61,542 nt of DNA. Source: Sphingomonadales bacterium (lineage in GTDB: Bacteria > Pseudomonadota > Alphaproteobacteria > Sphingomonadales > Kordiimonadaceae). Within the stretch, counting starts at the first letter, position 1; each line of letters opens with the position of its first letter. Below are positions 37,501-46,959 of this stretch, one piece after another. The position numbers were made by a program, and so were the translations under genes. The notes below the pieces were generated by a model that was given only the letters and a program-made list of their open reading frames with translations, searched no databases and was not told the DNA's origin. Location: contig JAALKD010000014.1 in NCBI GenBank assembly GCA_011088215.1, positions 1 to 61,542 of the forward strand, given 5' to 3'.

Positions 37501-38112
37501 TTAACCGCTTTTAGTGTCGCGCGGCAAGATACCTACGCGCTTTGCTTCTGCTTTAGCCCTGTCCGCTTTGCTCACATGCCGGTTGCGCACGCCGCCGTGC
37601 ACATGGGCGGGCTTGACCTCGGGCTTGGTGCCGGTCATCAGCGGCCGGTCCGGGTATCCACCCAAAACCCGGTGCCTGTCATACATAACTATCGCACCCG
37701 CTGTTGCGACATTAAGGCTGAACTTTGACGGTATTTTGATTGTGCTGTCGCAGCGCGCCAGCATATCCACACTGAGGCTGGAGCGCTCACCGCCCAGCAC
37801 ATAAATCGCTTGGGTTGGATGCTTGAAACTGGGCAGATCAACTGCATCTTCGGTTATCTCGATGCCCACCAATTGGCAACCTTGCGGCACTTAAACATCT
37901 GCCGCCGAAGCATAGTTGAAAAAGGGAATTTGCTGGTGGCTTTTGCTGGTGTCGGTAAAATCTTTGGTGACCAATTCGCCAGTATGGGCCACCACCTTGG
38001 GGTTTACGGCAAAAACAAAGCTGGCACCAAAGGCGTGAGCGGTGCGGATAAGGTTCCCCACATTGCCGGCCTTTGAGGCCTGATCAATTCCAATAGCAAA
38101 ATAGCCGCGCAT
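37501..38112 (-). pseudogene. SpoU/TrmH-family RNA methyltransferase with in-frame TAA
   Basis: This is an RNA 2'-O-ribose methyltransferase-like gene of 204 codons with one in-frame TAA at codon 74 (37893-37891). Motif 1 (NVGNLIRTAHAFGASFVFAV) lies before the stop; motif 2 (YVLGGERSSLS) and motif 3 (SLNVATAGAIVMYDR), which build the knotted SAM site, lie after it in the same frame. The junction reads AADV, stop, VPQGCQLVGIE. Relatives place an ordinary residue there. No other stop or shift is seen, so only one change breaks the gene. The start is ATG 38112 (MRGYFAIG). Confidence 0.75.
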
Positions 38113-38201
38113 AGATACCGCCAAAAATACACCATAATCGGCGCTTCTTTAGCTGCCGATCAGTTCAAGCTGGTTCATATAGCGGCAAATGAGCTGTCAG
38201 T

Positions 38202-39845
38202 TCAACCGGTGTGATCAGCTGCCACGCCCTTGCTCTGCAACGCGGCCTGAAACGGGGCAAGCTGGCCAGCATAATTCTGCCACCTGCCTTTAGAGCTTTT
38301 GTAAATCGCCTTTCGTACCTGATGTGCGCTATAGGTATGCACGGCGCGCTTTTTCCGGTGAAAATCCAGACAGTCAGGATCCCAGTCCAGTCCCACGTGA
38401 GTGAAAACCCTTCGCAAGGTCCCTTCCATGTCATCGACCATATCTTCATAAGCAACCGGCTGCACAGCAATGCCGTTTTCGGTCCAGGTTCTAATGACCT
38501 GTTCGTCAACTGCAATGAAATCAGCGATTGAATTTAGATCGGTTGCATAAACGTTGGTTCTAAGTAACGGCGAAAAATAGATCGACAGCCCTACGTCCAT
38601 CATGTTGCGACGGCAGTGCAAAAATTTTGCTGTTGGAAATAATGCCTGCAAAAATCCCAGATGCCGGCTGTTGCCAAGCATCTTATCAACGACAAAGTTA
38701 ACCCCAGGTTTTGATTGGCCAGGTTTTGATTGACCAGAATCTGGCTGATCGGGGCTGTTGGCCAACGCGCGAGCGAAAAACCGGTCTCGCCACTCTGGCA
38801 TGCGCGCCTGCACCTCGGCTGTCTTTCCTTGTTTTAACAGTTTTTCCGCTTCCTGAACAAAGGCGGGAATACTATCGTTTTCACCAAGACTAACCACTTC
38901 AGGGTGTGCTGCCAGCGCCTGATCCAAAAGCGTGCTGCCAGTGCGTGGCAGACCCACAATAAAGATGGGTGTTATAGATCCCGTTTCCGCAATTGGTTTC
39001 AGAGCGTCAAACAAACGGCGACTTATGCAAAAACTTTCGATCTCTCTGTCTTCATCAAAACCGGCACCGACAACCTGAGGAATGGACCGCATCAAACGGT
39101 TGGCATGTTCCACATTGCTAAACGCTCGCATATAATCACCGCGCGCGTCCTGAACCCGACCAGTGTCAAACAAAAGGCTTGCTGAATTAATCGGACCTAA
39201 CCCGCCTTCAAGCGCACGATGCTCAAACCGTTCAATAAGTCTATCTTCAATTTGTTCAGGTACGATCCGCGACAGAATGTTGAACGCTGTCGGGTTCACA
39301 GGGTCAAGTTTCAGCAAATTCCAGGCCGCCTGTTCCGCTGCCTCCATGCCGCCTTCATTCAGGTGATAACGACACAGCAAACTGTTTAGACCGATGTGTC
39401 CGGGTGCACTTTCAAGCCCCGCTTCCATATAAGGACGGCCCCGCGCCAAATTCTCCGTGTAGAAACAGCAGTTTGCCGCAATTGCATTTAATTCGGGGTC
39501 TTTCGGATAGCATTCGATCAAAGGTTTTAAAAAACCTTCCGCAGTTTGATACTGCAGGTGGGCCACCGCCTCCTGTGCCCAGAAAAACAACGCCACCGCT
39601 TTGGTTTTTGTATTGAGCCGCTCGTGATAGCCAAGCGCGCTTTGAGCAGCCTCCTGATGCCGACCCAATATTGCCGCAGCACCGTATAGCAAATAGTCGG
39701 CAAGTTTATCATAGGGCGTTTTCCCGCCCCGGAAATGATCAACAACTCTGTCGAAATCACCGGCCTCCAACTGGCTAAAAAGCGGGTGCTGTCGAACTGC
39801 AGCTGCATGGATAATAGAATGCCAATCGTACGCTAGATTTTGCAT
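38202..39845 (-). CDS. TPR-containing sulfotransferase family protein
   Basis: This is a 547-residue protein. The N-terminal ~270 residues are helical TPR-like repeats (for example CYPKDPELNAIAANCCFY, LLKLDPVNPTAFNILSRIVP). The C-terminal half is a PAPS-dependent sulfotransferase: the phosphosulfate loop FIVGLPRTGSTLLDQAL (~293-309), a DKMLGNSRHLGFLQ helix, and the 3'-phosphate site with CRRNMMDVGLSIYFSP (~415-430). The acceptor is unknown; such proteins often modify surface polysaccharide or peptides. A tandem 15-base repeat in the gene gives a GQSKPGQSKPG linker. Confidence 0.87.
   Translation of the reverse strand: MQNLAYDWHSIIHAAAVRQHPLFSQLEAGDFDRVVDHFRGGKTPYDKLADYLLYGAAAILGRHQEAAQSALGYHERLNTKTKAVALFFWAQEAVAHLQYQTAEGFLKPLIECYPKDPELNAIAANCCFYTENLARGRPYMEAGLESAPGHIGLNSLLCRYHLNEGGMEAAEQAAWNLLKLDPVNPTAFNILSRIVPEQIEDRLIERFEHRALEGGLGPINSASLLFDTGRVQDARGDYMRAFSNVEHANRLMRSIPQVVGAGFDEDREIESFCISRRLFDALKPIAETGSITPIFIVGLPRTGSTLLDQALAAHPEVVSLGENDSIPAFVQEAEKLLKQGKTAEVQARMPEWRDRFFARALANSPDQPDSGQSKPGQSKPGVNFVVDKMLGNSRHLGFLQALFPTAKFLHCRRNMMDVGLSIYFSPLLRTNVYATDLNSIADFIAVDEQVIRTWTENGIAVQPVAYEDMVDDMEGTLRRVFTHVGLDWDPDCLDFHRKKRAVHTYSAHQVRKAIYKSSKGRWQNYAGQLAPFQAALQSKGVAADHTG
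38703..38732. repeat. 15-bp tandem repeat inside the sulfotransferase gene
   Basis: Two copies of a 15-base unit (38703-38717 and 38718-38732, one mismatch), with a decaying third copy starting at 38733, encode the repeated GQSKP linker. It is in frame, so slippage would change linker length by five residues without breaking the gene. Confidence 0.7.
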
Positions 39846-40251
39846 GGCGGAGCCCTCACTGAAGGCAAGTTCTCACACCCAAAACGGTGTCCCGGTGAAG
39901 GGTCACGTTCGAATAGATATCATGGCCGATACGCTGGCCGCTTTAGCGGCTTCTCTAGCGCGGGCACCAACAAAAATTGATCCCCAGCCATGCTTCAGGT
40001 CCTAGCACTGCCTATATTGTCGTTGTCGACAGTGTAGGCGTCTACGGCTGGAAAATTCCACAAAACTATGGATTAAACCGTTGATATATATGGTTTATGA
40101 CTCTTCGTTTAGGACGAAAGTGAGAAAGTTTATGCGAAATTATATAGGTGCGGCGGCGAAAGGCTTTTCATTATGTCGGTCTCCAGGCGAAACCTCTGGC
40201 ATGTGCCTACCTTTAAGGTCTGGCCGACCAAGATAGCCTGATAACTTCGCC
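39846..40251. other. 406-base intergenic stretch, no gene recognised
   Basis: The stretch between the sulfotransferase start and the tyrosine phosphatase stop holds no convincing open frame. A 5-bp hairpin GCCGC-TTTA-GCGGC and an AT-rich tract around 40080-40150, which may hold the sulfotransferase promoter, are the only visible features. Confidence 0.5.
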
Positions 40252-40581
40252 TCATGCCTGCGCCAAAATGGCGCCGACCGACACTTCCAGCAGCGTAATC
40301 AACTCCTCATCCAAATAGCGGTATTCATCGGGGATATCCAGCACATGCAGGGGCTTATGCGCCAAGGGTCGACTAAAACGAGCCTTCAACCGGTCACGGT
40401 GCTTGCCCTCCATCACAAAAATGATGTCTGCCCAATTGATATCAGCCGCGCTGACGGTGCGCTGCGCCCTTGGGCTGGTGCCTGCCGAGCGTGCCCCGTA
40501 GCCCTCGCGCCGCCGCCAGATGGTTTCAGCTGTGGGGCTGCGCCACTGGTTGCGACTGCAAATAAACAAAAGATTGCTCAC
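40252..40581 (-). CDS. Short low-molecular-weight tyrosine phosphatase-like protein
   Basis: This is a 109-residue cytosolic protein with the LMW-PTP phosphate loop CSRNQWRS at residues 8-15 (C8-x5-R14). A DIPDEYRYL segment near residue 83 could provide the acidic partner. It is shorter than the usual ~150-residue enzymes but matches a known compact subgroup. The start is GTG at 40581, 4 bases after the MFS stop, so the two form an operon. The substrate is unknown. Confidence 0.8.
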   Translation of the reverse strand: MSNLLFICSRNQWRSPTAETIWRRREGYGARSAGTSPRAQRTVSAADINWADIIFVMEGKHRDRLKARFSRPLAHKPLHVLDIPDEYRYLDEELITLLEVSVGAILAQA

Positions 40582-40585
40582 GGTG

Positions 40586-41905
40586 TCACGCGCCGGGGTC
40601 TGCTTCAGCCGTTGCTGCAGATTTCGGCAACATCATGCGTCTGCTGTCAGGGTGCAGGGCCGCGATGATACAGCTGACGACAATGATAACCGACGACGCC
40701 GCCAGTGAGGCCTCAAGATTCCACTCAAACGCAATGCCCATAATAATACTGGCGATGGGAATAAGCCCAACGGACATGAACATCATGATACTCATCACCC
40801 GGCCCAGCAGCTTTTCCGGCGTCAGTTTCTGTATCCAAGTGGTGAAATGCACCCAGATAAAACTGTCGGCTGCGCCTGAGCAGAAAAACAACAACATGGC
40901 CCACCAATAAGGCGGATACAGTACGATCAGTCCAATGGCTGCGCCCGAACCGGTGAAGATGAAGAACATGGTGCGTATCAGGTTTTCGTCGCGCGGGCCC
41001 TTGCTCATGCCGCCGGCAACCGCACCCACCAGCGCACCAGAACCGTAAGCCGCGATAATCAGACCGTAGACAAACGCGGGCTCAACAAACCGAAGTTTAG
41101 CCAGCGCAGGCAAGCCGACAAAAATCGGAGTCTGGAAGAAAAACTCCAGAATAGCGATACCGATAAACCCAAGCCGAACCGCGGGAACCGACCAAACCCA
41201 TTTGATCGCTTGCGCAACCTCACCCAACATTGACTTTGGCTTGGCACCTTCTTCTTCGTCTTGGCCGTCAAGCGAGCGCGCACGCACAAACAACAGCGAG
41301 ACAAATGAGAAGGCAAAGGTCAGGCCGTCGATGAAAAAGGCGCGAGCAAAGCCTGGCCGGTTGGTCTCATAACTTGCAGCTTCGAGCCCCACATCGTGAC
41401 CAACGGTGGTTACCTGGCCTGCGATTAGCAGCCCCGCCAGCGCGGGGCCGATAATGACCCCGACCCACACCGAGCCCTGCACCAGCGCGTTGCCTTCCTT
41501 CAGGTCGTCTTTAGCGACTACCGACGGCACCATAGCGGTGTTGGCTGGATAAAAGAACGCGTCAGCCAACCCAAACAATAGCGCAACCGCAAAAATAACC
41601 GGCACCGTAATCTGGTCAATATACAGCAGATACGCCAGCAACATCACCAGCACACAGCGCACCAGATTGGAGGCAATCATGACAAATTTGGGACTGGTAC
41701 GGTCCACCACTGCGCCGCCTACCAGCATCATAATTGCACGCGGCAGGCCCTGAGCGGCGAAGACAAAAGCAGTTAACGCCGGGCTGCCGGTAAGCTGCAA
41801 CACCAGAAACGGAAAGGCGATCATGCTGATGTGGTCGCCGATTACGGAAACAAATTCACCTATCCAGTAGATAGAAAAATTTCGGTCTTTGAACAATTTC
41901 AGCAT
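40586..41905 (-). CDS. MFS transporter (MFS_3 / EntS-like)
   Basis: This is a 439-residue inner-membrane transporter with twelve predicted helices. It opens DRNFSIYWIGEFVSVIGDHIS and has the loop motif GGAVVDRTSPK (~62-72), typical of the MFS_3 group that includes EntS. The central loop (~205-230) is charged (LDGQDEEEGAKPKS). The substrate is unknown. It is followed after 4 bases by the small tyrosine phosphatase. Confidence 0.92.
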   Translation of the reverse strand: MLKLFKDRNFSIYWIGEFVSVIGDHISMIAFPFLVLQLTGSPALTAFVFAAQGLPRAIMMLVGGAVVDRTSPKFVMIASNLVRCVLVMLLAYLLYIDQITVPVIFAVALLFGLADAFFYPANTAMVPSVVAKDDLKEGNALVQGSVWVGVIIGPALAGLLIAGQVTTVGHDVGLEAASYETNRPGFARAFFIDGLTFAFSFVSLLFVRARSLDGQDEEEGAKPKSMLGEVAQAIKWVWSVPAVRLGFIGIAILEFFFQTPIFVGLPALAKLRFVEPAFVYGLIIAAYGSGALVGAVAGGMSKGPRDENLIRTMFFIFTGSGAAIGLIVLYPPYWWAMLLFFCSGAADSFIWVHFTTWIQKLTPEKLLGRVMSIMMFMSVGLIPIASIIMGIAFEWNLEASLAASSVIIVVSCIIAALHPDSRRMMLPKSAATAEADPGA

Positions 41906-42008
41906 GCGGGTATCCGATCAAATAAGCGTGCGTCATCTAACGGGGTCTTCCCTCAGGCGGCAAGAGGCGATAGGGTCGCCGCCGAACGACAGCAAAAAGA
42001 GAACAAGT

Positions 42009-42644
42009 GTGACTGACAAAAAAGCAACAGGCGTGACCCCTGAGCAACATAAAGATGATCAACAGGTAGAGTCTACCGCCGGTGTTTCTGAAAAGAAGAA
42101 ACCAGCAGGCTGGATTAAACCGGTCATCGAATTCGGTTCGCTGATCAGTTTTTTCATCGCCTTCCGCATCGGCGGCATATACGCGGCAACCGCCACATTC
42201 ATGATTGTGCACCCACTATCGATGCTGGCAGCGAAAAAATTCCTTGGTCATATCGCCAAGGTGCAATGGTTCACGCTGGTGATCGTAATGGTGATGGGCG
42301 GCCTGACGCTTTACCTGCAAGACGAAACATTCGTCAAAATGAAACTGACGGTAATCAACAGCCTGTTTGCCGGCATTCTCCTGTTTGGTTTGCTGACCGG
42401 TCGTCTGTTTTTCAAAAGCCTGATGGAATCGGCGCTGGAGATGCCCGACGAAGGCTGGCGGCTGATCACCCGAAACTACATTATTTTTCTGGCCTTGATG
42501 GCCGGGGTGAACGAACTGATATGGCGTAACTTTTCCACCGATATCTGGGTTAATTTCAAAACATTTGGCTATATGGGCGCGCTTGTGGTCTTCACCATTG
42601 CGCAGGCACCGTTTCTGGCGAAATATCTGCCAACTGAAGACTAA
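42009..42644 (+). CDS. yciB: Intracellular septation protein A family (YciB/IspZ)
   Basis: This is a 211-residue inner-membrane protein linked to envelope synthesis and septation. After a polar start of about 35 residues it has five helices with conserved pieces FGSLISFFIAFRIGGIYAAT, MGGLTLYLQDETFVKMKLTV and MPDEGWRLITRNYIIFLALM. The start is taken as GTG 42009, after AAAAGAGAACAA; the frame stays open upstream to 41889. Its last 4 bases overlap the convergent FkbM gene. Confidence 0.92.
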   Translation: MTDKKATGVTPEQHKDDQQVESTAGVSEKKKPAGWIKPVIEFGSLISFFIAFRIGGIYAATATFMIVHPLSMLAAKKFLGHIAKVQWFTLVIVMVMGGLTLYLQDETFVKMKLTVINSLFAGILLFGLLTGRLFFKSLMESALEMPDEGWRLITRNYIIFLALMAGVNELIWRNFSTDIWVNFKTFGYMGALVVFTIAQAPFLAKYLPTED

Positions 42645-43429
42645 CTGCCAGCGGCAGCCAATACCTTGCGGCACAAGTCAGGTAGTGTTTCGGCAAACCC
42701 CTCCTTCTCGGAGGGTAGTGCCACAAACTCCCAGCAGCGTCTGTTTTTTCGCCAATCGGCTTGAACAAACTTCTCGCCCGACAGCCAGAACACTTTCATA
42801 TCCATGTCTGCGAAAAAGCGGAAAAAATCATCTGCCGTGTAGCCGTATACGTCTGCCGAGTCCTGACGGCCATTTTCAAAAACGACCAAGGGGCGGGATT
42901 TCTTCAGGCATTTGCGTGCACCCATCAAGGCATGAAGTTCGCCGCCTTCGATATCCAGTTTGATTACAGACATTTTCCTGAACATGGGTAGCTTGCTATC
43001 CAACGTCGCGCAATTAACCGTCATGCTTGTCAGGCCGCCCTGCTCAGCACTGAACGGGCTGTTACGGCGCTTTAGGCCGCTATAGGCGGGGCGGTTTTCA
43101 AAATAGCTAAAGGCAGCAGTTTTTACCGACTCGTTACCGAGAGCAAGCTGAAACAGTTTTACGTTGCGAGTACCGTTTTTCTTTAAGTCGCGCTTCAAAT
43201 TATTAAACAGTTTACCGATAGGCTCGAAGGCATATATACGGCCCGTTGGGCCCACCGCCGCGCTCATGGGAAAAAGATGCATTCCCTTATGGGCGCCAAC
43301 ATCCACCGCGCTATCGCCAGGTTTCAGCCAAGCCTGGTAAATTTCCCGGACAACTTGTTCAAACAGCAAACCAACACGCGTGTCTTGCGCGTCAGCGACA
43401 ACGTGAAATTTATCAATAAGCTCGCTCAA
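42641..43429 (-). CDS. FkbM family methyltransferase
   Basis: This is a 262-residue SAM-dependent methyltransferase. The SAM-binding region has DSAVDVGAHKGMHLFPMSAA, GRIYAFEPIGKLFNNLKRDL and the FkbM hallmark VIKLDIEGGELHAL (~155-168). FkbM enzymes O-methylate sugars or polyketides. The start is a TTG at 43429, one base after the stop of the preceding methyltransferase gene and with AGGAAATAGG upstream, so the two methyltransferases are co-translated. They may modify the same surface glycan. Confidence 0.9.
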   Translation of the reverse strand: MSELIDKFHVVADAQDTRVGLLFEQVVREIYQAWLKPGDSAVDVGAHKGMHLFPMSAAVGPTGRIYAFEPIGKLFNNLKRDLKKNGTRNVKLFQLALGNESVKTAAFSYFENRPAYSGLKRRNSPFSAEQGGLTSMTVNCATLDSKLPMFRKMSVIKLDIEGGELHALMGARKCLKKSRPLVVFENGRQDSADVYGYTADDFFRFFADMDMKVFWLSGEKFVQADWRKNRRCWEFVALPSEKEGFAETLPDLCRKVLAAAGS

Positions 43430-43430
43430 C

Positions 43431-44198
43431 CTATTTCCTGCCGACTAATTTCTTCAAGAAACGCCACTTGGATTTTTTACGCTTCTTCGACTCTGGTTTT
43501 TTCGCAACCGGGCGAAATCTATCGGAAAAGCTTTGAAACACCTTTTCGTCGCCTAGAAAAAAAGGTTTGCTGCGATGAGTGCGGCGCTGATTGTACCCTT
43601 GTTGCCACCATCCGTCGCCCCTGTTCCAGAAAGTTTTGGCGCCTGTTCGTCTGAAAATGGCGGTGGTTTTTACCACTTCTTCAAGCTGCCACATGGCGTC
43701 TTCCTGAATGACGTCCGCCATGCGTCCGATGGAGGCAATTTGAACGTCATCAATAACAAGAATACCGCCTTCTTTTATATGCGTATAGAAATAAAAATAT
43801 TCCAGATCGGGAAAGGGATAGCCGTGGGGTCCATCAATTAGCACACAGTCATATTGGCAAGCATGCTCGTGTACAGGCAAAGTTTCCTGCGTCGGGCCAA
43901 CTATCCAATTTGTGTTCTTGCGCTGAAAAAGATCCGAGTCTTCATAGTATTTTACACTGGAGCCTTCACCGCTAGGTCGGTCATCCAAACAAAAATATGT
44001 GTGGTTACTCACAAGATTCGAGAAGAAAATTGTCGAGCGTCCGCATCCTGTCTCGGCTGTATTTTCTGAGTTTTCAGGCATTTGAGCTTCGATCGCAGCC
44101 AAAACATCATAATGCAAACCGCCAGCCGCATGCAGCTCCTTATGGCGTTCAAGGCGCTCCATTTCGCGGGCAAAAGAAATAGCGTCACTATCGGTCAT
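43431..44198 (-). CDS. Class I SAM-dependent methyltransferase-like protein
   Basis: This is a 255-residue protein with a class I methyltransferase-like core: NTAETGCGRSTIFFSNLVS (glycine-rich loop, ~47-65), YFCLDDRP, YDCVLIDGPHGYPFPDLEYF and GGILVIDDVQIA. The C-terminal ~25 residues are strongly basic (KKPESKKRKKSKWRF), suggesting nucleic acid or membrane contact. The acceptor is unknown. It precedes the FkbM gene by one base in the same operon. Confidence 0.75.
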   Translation of the reverse strand: MTDSDAISFAREMERLERHKELHAAGGLHYDVLAAIEAQMPENSENTAETGCGRSTIFFSNLVSNHTYFCLDDRPSGEGSSVKYYEDSDLFQRKNTNWIVGPTQETLPVHEHACQYDCVLIDGPHGYPFPDLEYFYFYTHIKEGGILVIDDVQIASIGRMADVIQEDAMWQLEEVVKTTAIFRRTGAKTFWNRGDGWWQQGYNQRRTHRSKPFFLGDEKVFQSFSDRFRPVAKKPESKKRKKSKWRFLKKLVGRK

Positions 44199-44254
44199 CT
44201 TCGGTGCTTTCTGTTATTGGCTGTGTGTGTCAATGCCAGCTGTGCCGTATTAAA

Positions 44255-44794
44255 TTAAACCTTTTCCCAACCCTCAGGGTTGGTGAAGGGGGCAAAGCCG
44301 GTTTTACCGCGCACACTGTCAAAATGATTAAGCACCCAATGCACGCTGGGAAAGGCAAGCGCGTCCCAGGGAATATCATCCCAGTTGAAAAGGGCAACTT
44401 CCAGACTCTCAAGCCCGGGTTTAAATTCCGGTTTGGCCAACACGGCGCGGTACATCATGTGAACCTGACTAATCCGCCGCACAGAATAAACCGCAAGCAG
44501 GTCAGTGATGGCAATATCAGCGCAGGCTTCTTCCATCGCTTCGCGCGCTGCGCCTTCGGCCGGGGCTTCGCCCATTTCCAAAAAACCTGCCGGAATGGTC
44601 CAACGGCCTTTCTGTGGATGAATAGCCCGACGGCACAGTAAAATTTGCTCACCGTAGGTTACCACAGCACCAGCAATAATTTTGGGGTTCTCGTAGGATA
44701 CAAAGCCGCAGTCGCGGCATACCAGCCGCTCATGGTCGTCGCCGTCAGGTACGGCGCGGTGAAAATGGTCCGGGGTGAAAGGTGGATTCGACAT
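44255..44794 (-). CDS. NUDIX hydrolase with N-terminal CxxC
   Basis: This is a 179-residue NUDIX enzyme. A single CRDC (residues 26-29) sits before the fold, a half zinc ribbon. The NUDIX box [20 protein letters not shown] (~70-89) is complete except that a cysteine replaces the usual later glycine; the catalytic REAMEE core is intact. The enzyme hydrolyses a nucleoside diphosphate linked to another group; the substrate is unknown. It is upstream of the methyltransferase pair on the same strand, with a 56-base gap. Confidence 0.92.
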   Translation of the reverse strand: MSNPPFTPDHFHRAVPDGDDHERLVCRDCGFVSYENPKIIAGAVVTYGEQILLCRRAIHPQKGRWTIPAGFLEMGEAPAEGAAREAMEEACADIAITDLLAVYSVRRISQVHMMYRAVLAKPEFKPGLESLEVALFNWDDIPWDALAFPSVHWVLNHFDSVRGKTGFAPFTNPEGWEKV

Positions 44795-44851
44795 AGCCCT
44801 AATGTGGCGCGCAAGCGCGACTTCGTCCAGTAGGGAATATGAATTTAACTG

Positions 44852-45214
44852 CTAAACCAGAATATTGATGATCTGGCCTAGGGGCTGATCCCGCGTTATT
44901 GAGCTTTCGTTGGAAATCCGCCCGAGCGGTGCCTCGCGGTTTGACCCGGTGAACTGCGCAACCCGAAAGCTCGCATCGTCAATCTCTGCTGCGCTGGAAA
45001 GTGTGCTGGCGTTGCTGTTGGTCTTTACCGGTACCCGACGGTCAGGGGACGGAATATCTGTGCGCGCGGCAATGCGTTTACCGATAGCCTCTTGCGGGCT
45101 GGCTGATGAACTATTGTTAGCTACAGAAAACGGACGCTGCGAAATTTTGGCCTTTGCTTTGCTTGCTTGCAGCTGTGCCTGCAATGCAGACGTGCCGGGA
45201 TTAACATCAACCAT
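44852..45214 (-). CDS. Hypothetical protein, low-complexity
   Basis: This is a 120-residue polar protein rich in serine and alanine (SVANNSSSASPQEAIGKRIA, SNASTLSSAAEIDD), with no signal peptide or membrane segment. It ends DQPLGQIINILV, where a repeated PLG motif (APLGRIS, QPLGQII) is visible. I do not recognise it. The ATG at 45214 and clean minus-strand spacing support it as a real gene. Confidence 0.5.
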   Translation of the reverse strand: MVDVNPGTSALQAQLQASKAKAKISQRPFSVANNSSSASPQEAIGKRIAARTDIPSPDRRVPVKTNSNASTLSSAAEIDDASFRVAQFTGSNREAPLGRISNESSITRDQPLGQIINILV

Positions 45215-45349
45215 GGTCTTTAAACCCTAATGATATCGTGCGAGCCAATTCAGCGAGAGGAAGGCATACGTATTCTTCGTGCCTTGCTATGGCTTCCATC
45301 GGTGACAACCTAAAGTCAAACCGTAAAAGCAACGTTAAAGATCGTGACT

Positions 45350-46507
45350 CTATTTCAGATTGTCAAGGAAGGCCTGCAATTCTGCCGATTTTTCGCCGGG
45401 ATTCGCCGAAATACCACTATTAAGTGCACTAATCGCACCTAATTTGTCGCCCAATGTCAGTTTGGACCGGGCAAGCATCAGCCAACCGGTCACATCTGTG
45501 GGGTCCGAGTCGAGCTTGGATTGCAGCCTCGCCAACATTGATTTCATGAAAGCTTCGCGCTCGCTGTCGCTCATGCTGTTAACGATGGCTATATCCTGAT
45601 CGGATAGCTCTGGCGCGCCGACACCCAGCCCGCTCAACTGGCGCGTAAGCGATGGCATCCAGGGCGCATCTGCGGTGGAACGATCAGCAAGTGCGGTCCA
45701 GACCGAACGCGCAGCAGCCTCGTTGCCGGACTGCAGGTGAGCAAGCCCCAGATAATACTGTCCGGCAGGGTGCTCGGGCGCACTGTCCAGCAACGCCGCC
45801 AACACCAGCCGTGCCGCCGGGGTTATCTGGCCGCCCGCGTGCTCCATATAAACCTCGAATTCTTCGATCCGGTATTTAGGCTCACCAGGGTTCATGCCCG
45901 CCAATGCCGAATAGGCCGATGCCGTAGTTGGGAAATCCCCAATCGCTCGGGCGGTTTTTGCCAGCACTAACCAGCCTTGAATATCGCTCGGGTTTTCCGC
46001 CAAATGGGCTTTTACCTGTTCGGCGGCCTGCCCCATGGTGATACCTCCTTCTTCCAACAATTGGTGTGCTGCCATCTGTCGTCCGGGCGGTGGGGCCGCG
46101 GGTGTGCCCGGCGATCCCAACAATATATATAGGCCAGCGGCGAACGCGACCACCGCAACGGCCGCGCCGGTTCTGGCGAACACCGTTAAGCCAGCAGTAT
46201 TTGGGTTTAGGGACTGGCGTGTAGAATCGGTGATGGACTCGTTGGCCGAGTCGCTAGCTGAGTCGGTTTTTGAGTTGCCGGCTCGCTCACCGGCGCGCAG
46301 CAACCTGCGCTGCACTTCCAGCCGCGCGGCTTTCGCCGACTCGGCGTCGATCATCTCTCGCGCCAAGTCAGCATCAATTTCCGCCAGCTGGGCTTTATAA
46401 TGAGCCACCGGATCAACAGCTGTGCCGCCAAATTCGTCAACGCCGCGCCCTGACAAAAGTACCAACAGGCCAAGGGCCAAAATGAGAACAAACAGCAGCC
46501 AAATCAT
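45350..46507 (-). CDS. ccmI: Cytochrome c maturation protein CcmI
   Basis: This is a 385-residue membrane-anchored TPR protein that holds apocytochrome c for haem ligation. It has an N-terminal helix (MIWLLFVLILALGLLVLL), a cytoplasmic coiled region (AQLAEIDADLAREMIDAE), a second TM (~115-135) and a periplasmic TPR domain (for example AENPSDIQGWLVLAKTARAI, DPTDVTGWLMLARSKLTLGD). Its ATG overlaps the ccmH stop (ATGA), the last gene of the ccm operon. Confidence 0.93.
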   Translation of the reverse strand: MIWLLFVLILALGLLVLLSGRGVDEFGGTAVDPVAHYKAQLAEIDADLAREMIDAESAKAARLEVQRRLLRAGERAGNSKTDSASDSANESITDSTRQSLNPNTAGLTVFARTGAAVAVVAFAAGLYILLGSPGTPAAPPPGRQMAAHQLLEEGGITMGQAAEQVKAHLAENPSDIQGWLVLAKTARAIGDFPTTASAYSALAGMNPGEPKYRIEEFEVYMEHAGGQITPAARLVLAALLDSAPEHPAGQYYLGLAHLQSGNEAAARSVWTALADRSTADAPWMPSLTRQLSGLGVGAPELSDQDIAIVNSMSDSEREAFMKSMLARLQSKLDSDPTDVTGWLMLARSKLTLGDKLGAISALNSGISANPGEKSAELQAFLDNLK

Positions 46508-46959
46508 TTCGTGTCCTCCAGCAACTGCGCCAATTTCGCCGTTTCCTCGTCAGACAGAGGGACGGGGGCGACCGTACGGCGACCCCTGCCCACCAACACA
46601 AACAAGATAACCAGCACCACCAAAAATGGTGACGCCCACAGAAAAATCGTTGAAGATTTTAAGGGCGGATTCAGCAACACCCAGTCGCCGTATCGGTCAA
46701 CCATATAAGCACGCACATTGTCCGCGCTGTCTCCCAGAGCGATACGTTCGCGCACAATCATCCGCAAGTCTTGCGCCAGTTCGGCGTTCGAATCTTCGAT
46801 GGACTGATTTTGGCAAACCAGACAACGGAACTCTTTCATCAGCGCTCGCGCTCGTGCTTCCTGCACTGGATCGGCCAGTGGTTTTTCATCCACCGCAACA
46901 GCTTGAACTGCCAATGACAAGGTGAGAACCATCAAAAAGGCGGTCAGAGAGCGAATCAT
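46504..46959 (-). CDS. ccmH: Cytochrome c maturation protein CcmH
   Basis: This is a 151-residue periplasmic thiol reductant of the Ccm system. It has a signal peptide (ending QAVAV), the redox motif RCLVCQNQSI (~45-54) and a C-terminal TM helix (~105-125). It keeps the LMW CcmH/CycL layout. The ATG overlaps the ccmG stop and the stop overlaps the ccmI start, both as ATGA. Confidence 0.95.
   Translation of the reverse strand: MIRSLTAFLMVLTLSLAVQAVAVDEKPLADPVQEARARALMKEFRCLVCQNQSIEDSNAELAQDLRMIVRERIALGDSADNVRAYMVDRYGDWVLLNPPLKSSTIFLWASPFLVVLVILFVLVGRGRRTVAPVPLSDEETAKLAQLLEDTK

Noticed and set aside
40175..40228. Possible multi-branched riboswitch-like fold between the phosphatase and sulfotransferase genes
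   Set aside because: The 5-bp outer stem holds, but the inner helices share bases or need loops of one or two bases, so the fold is not credible.
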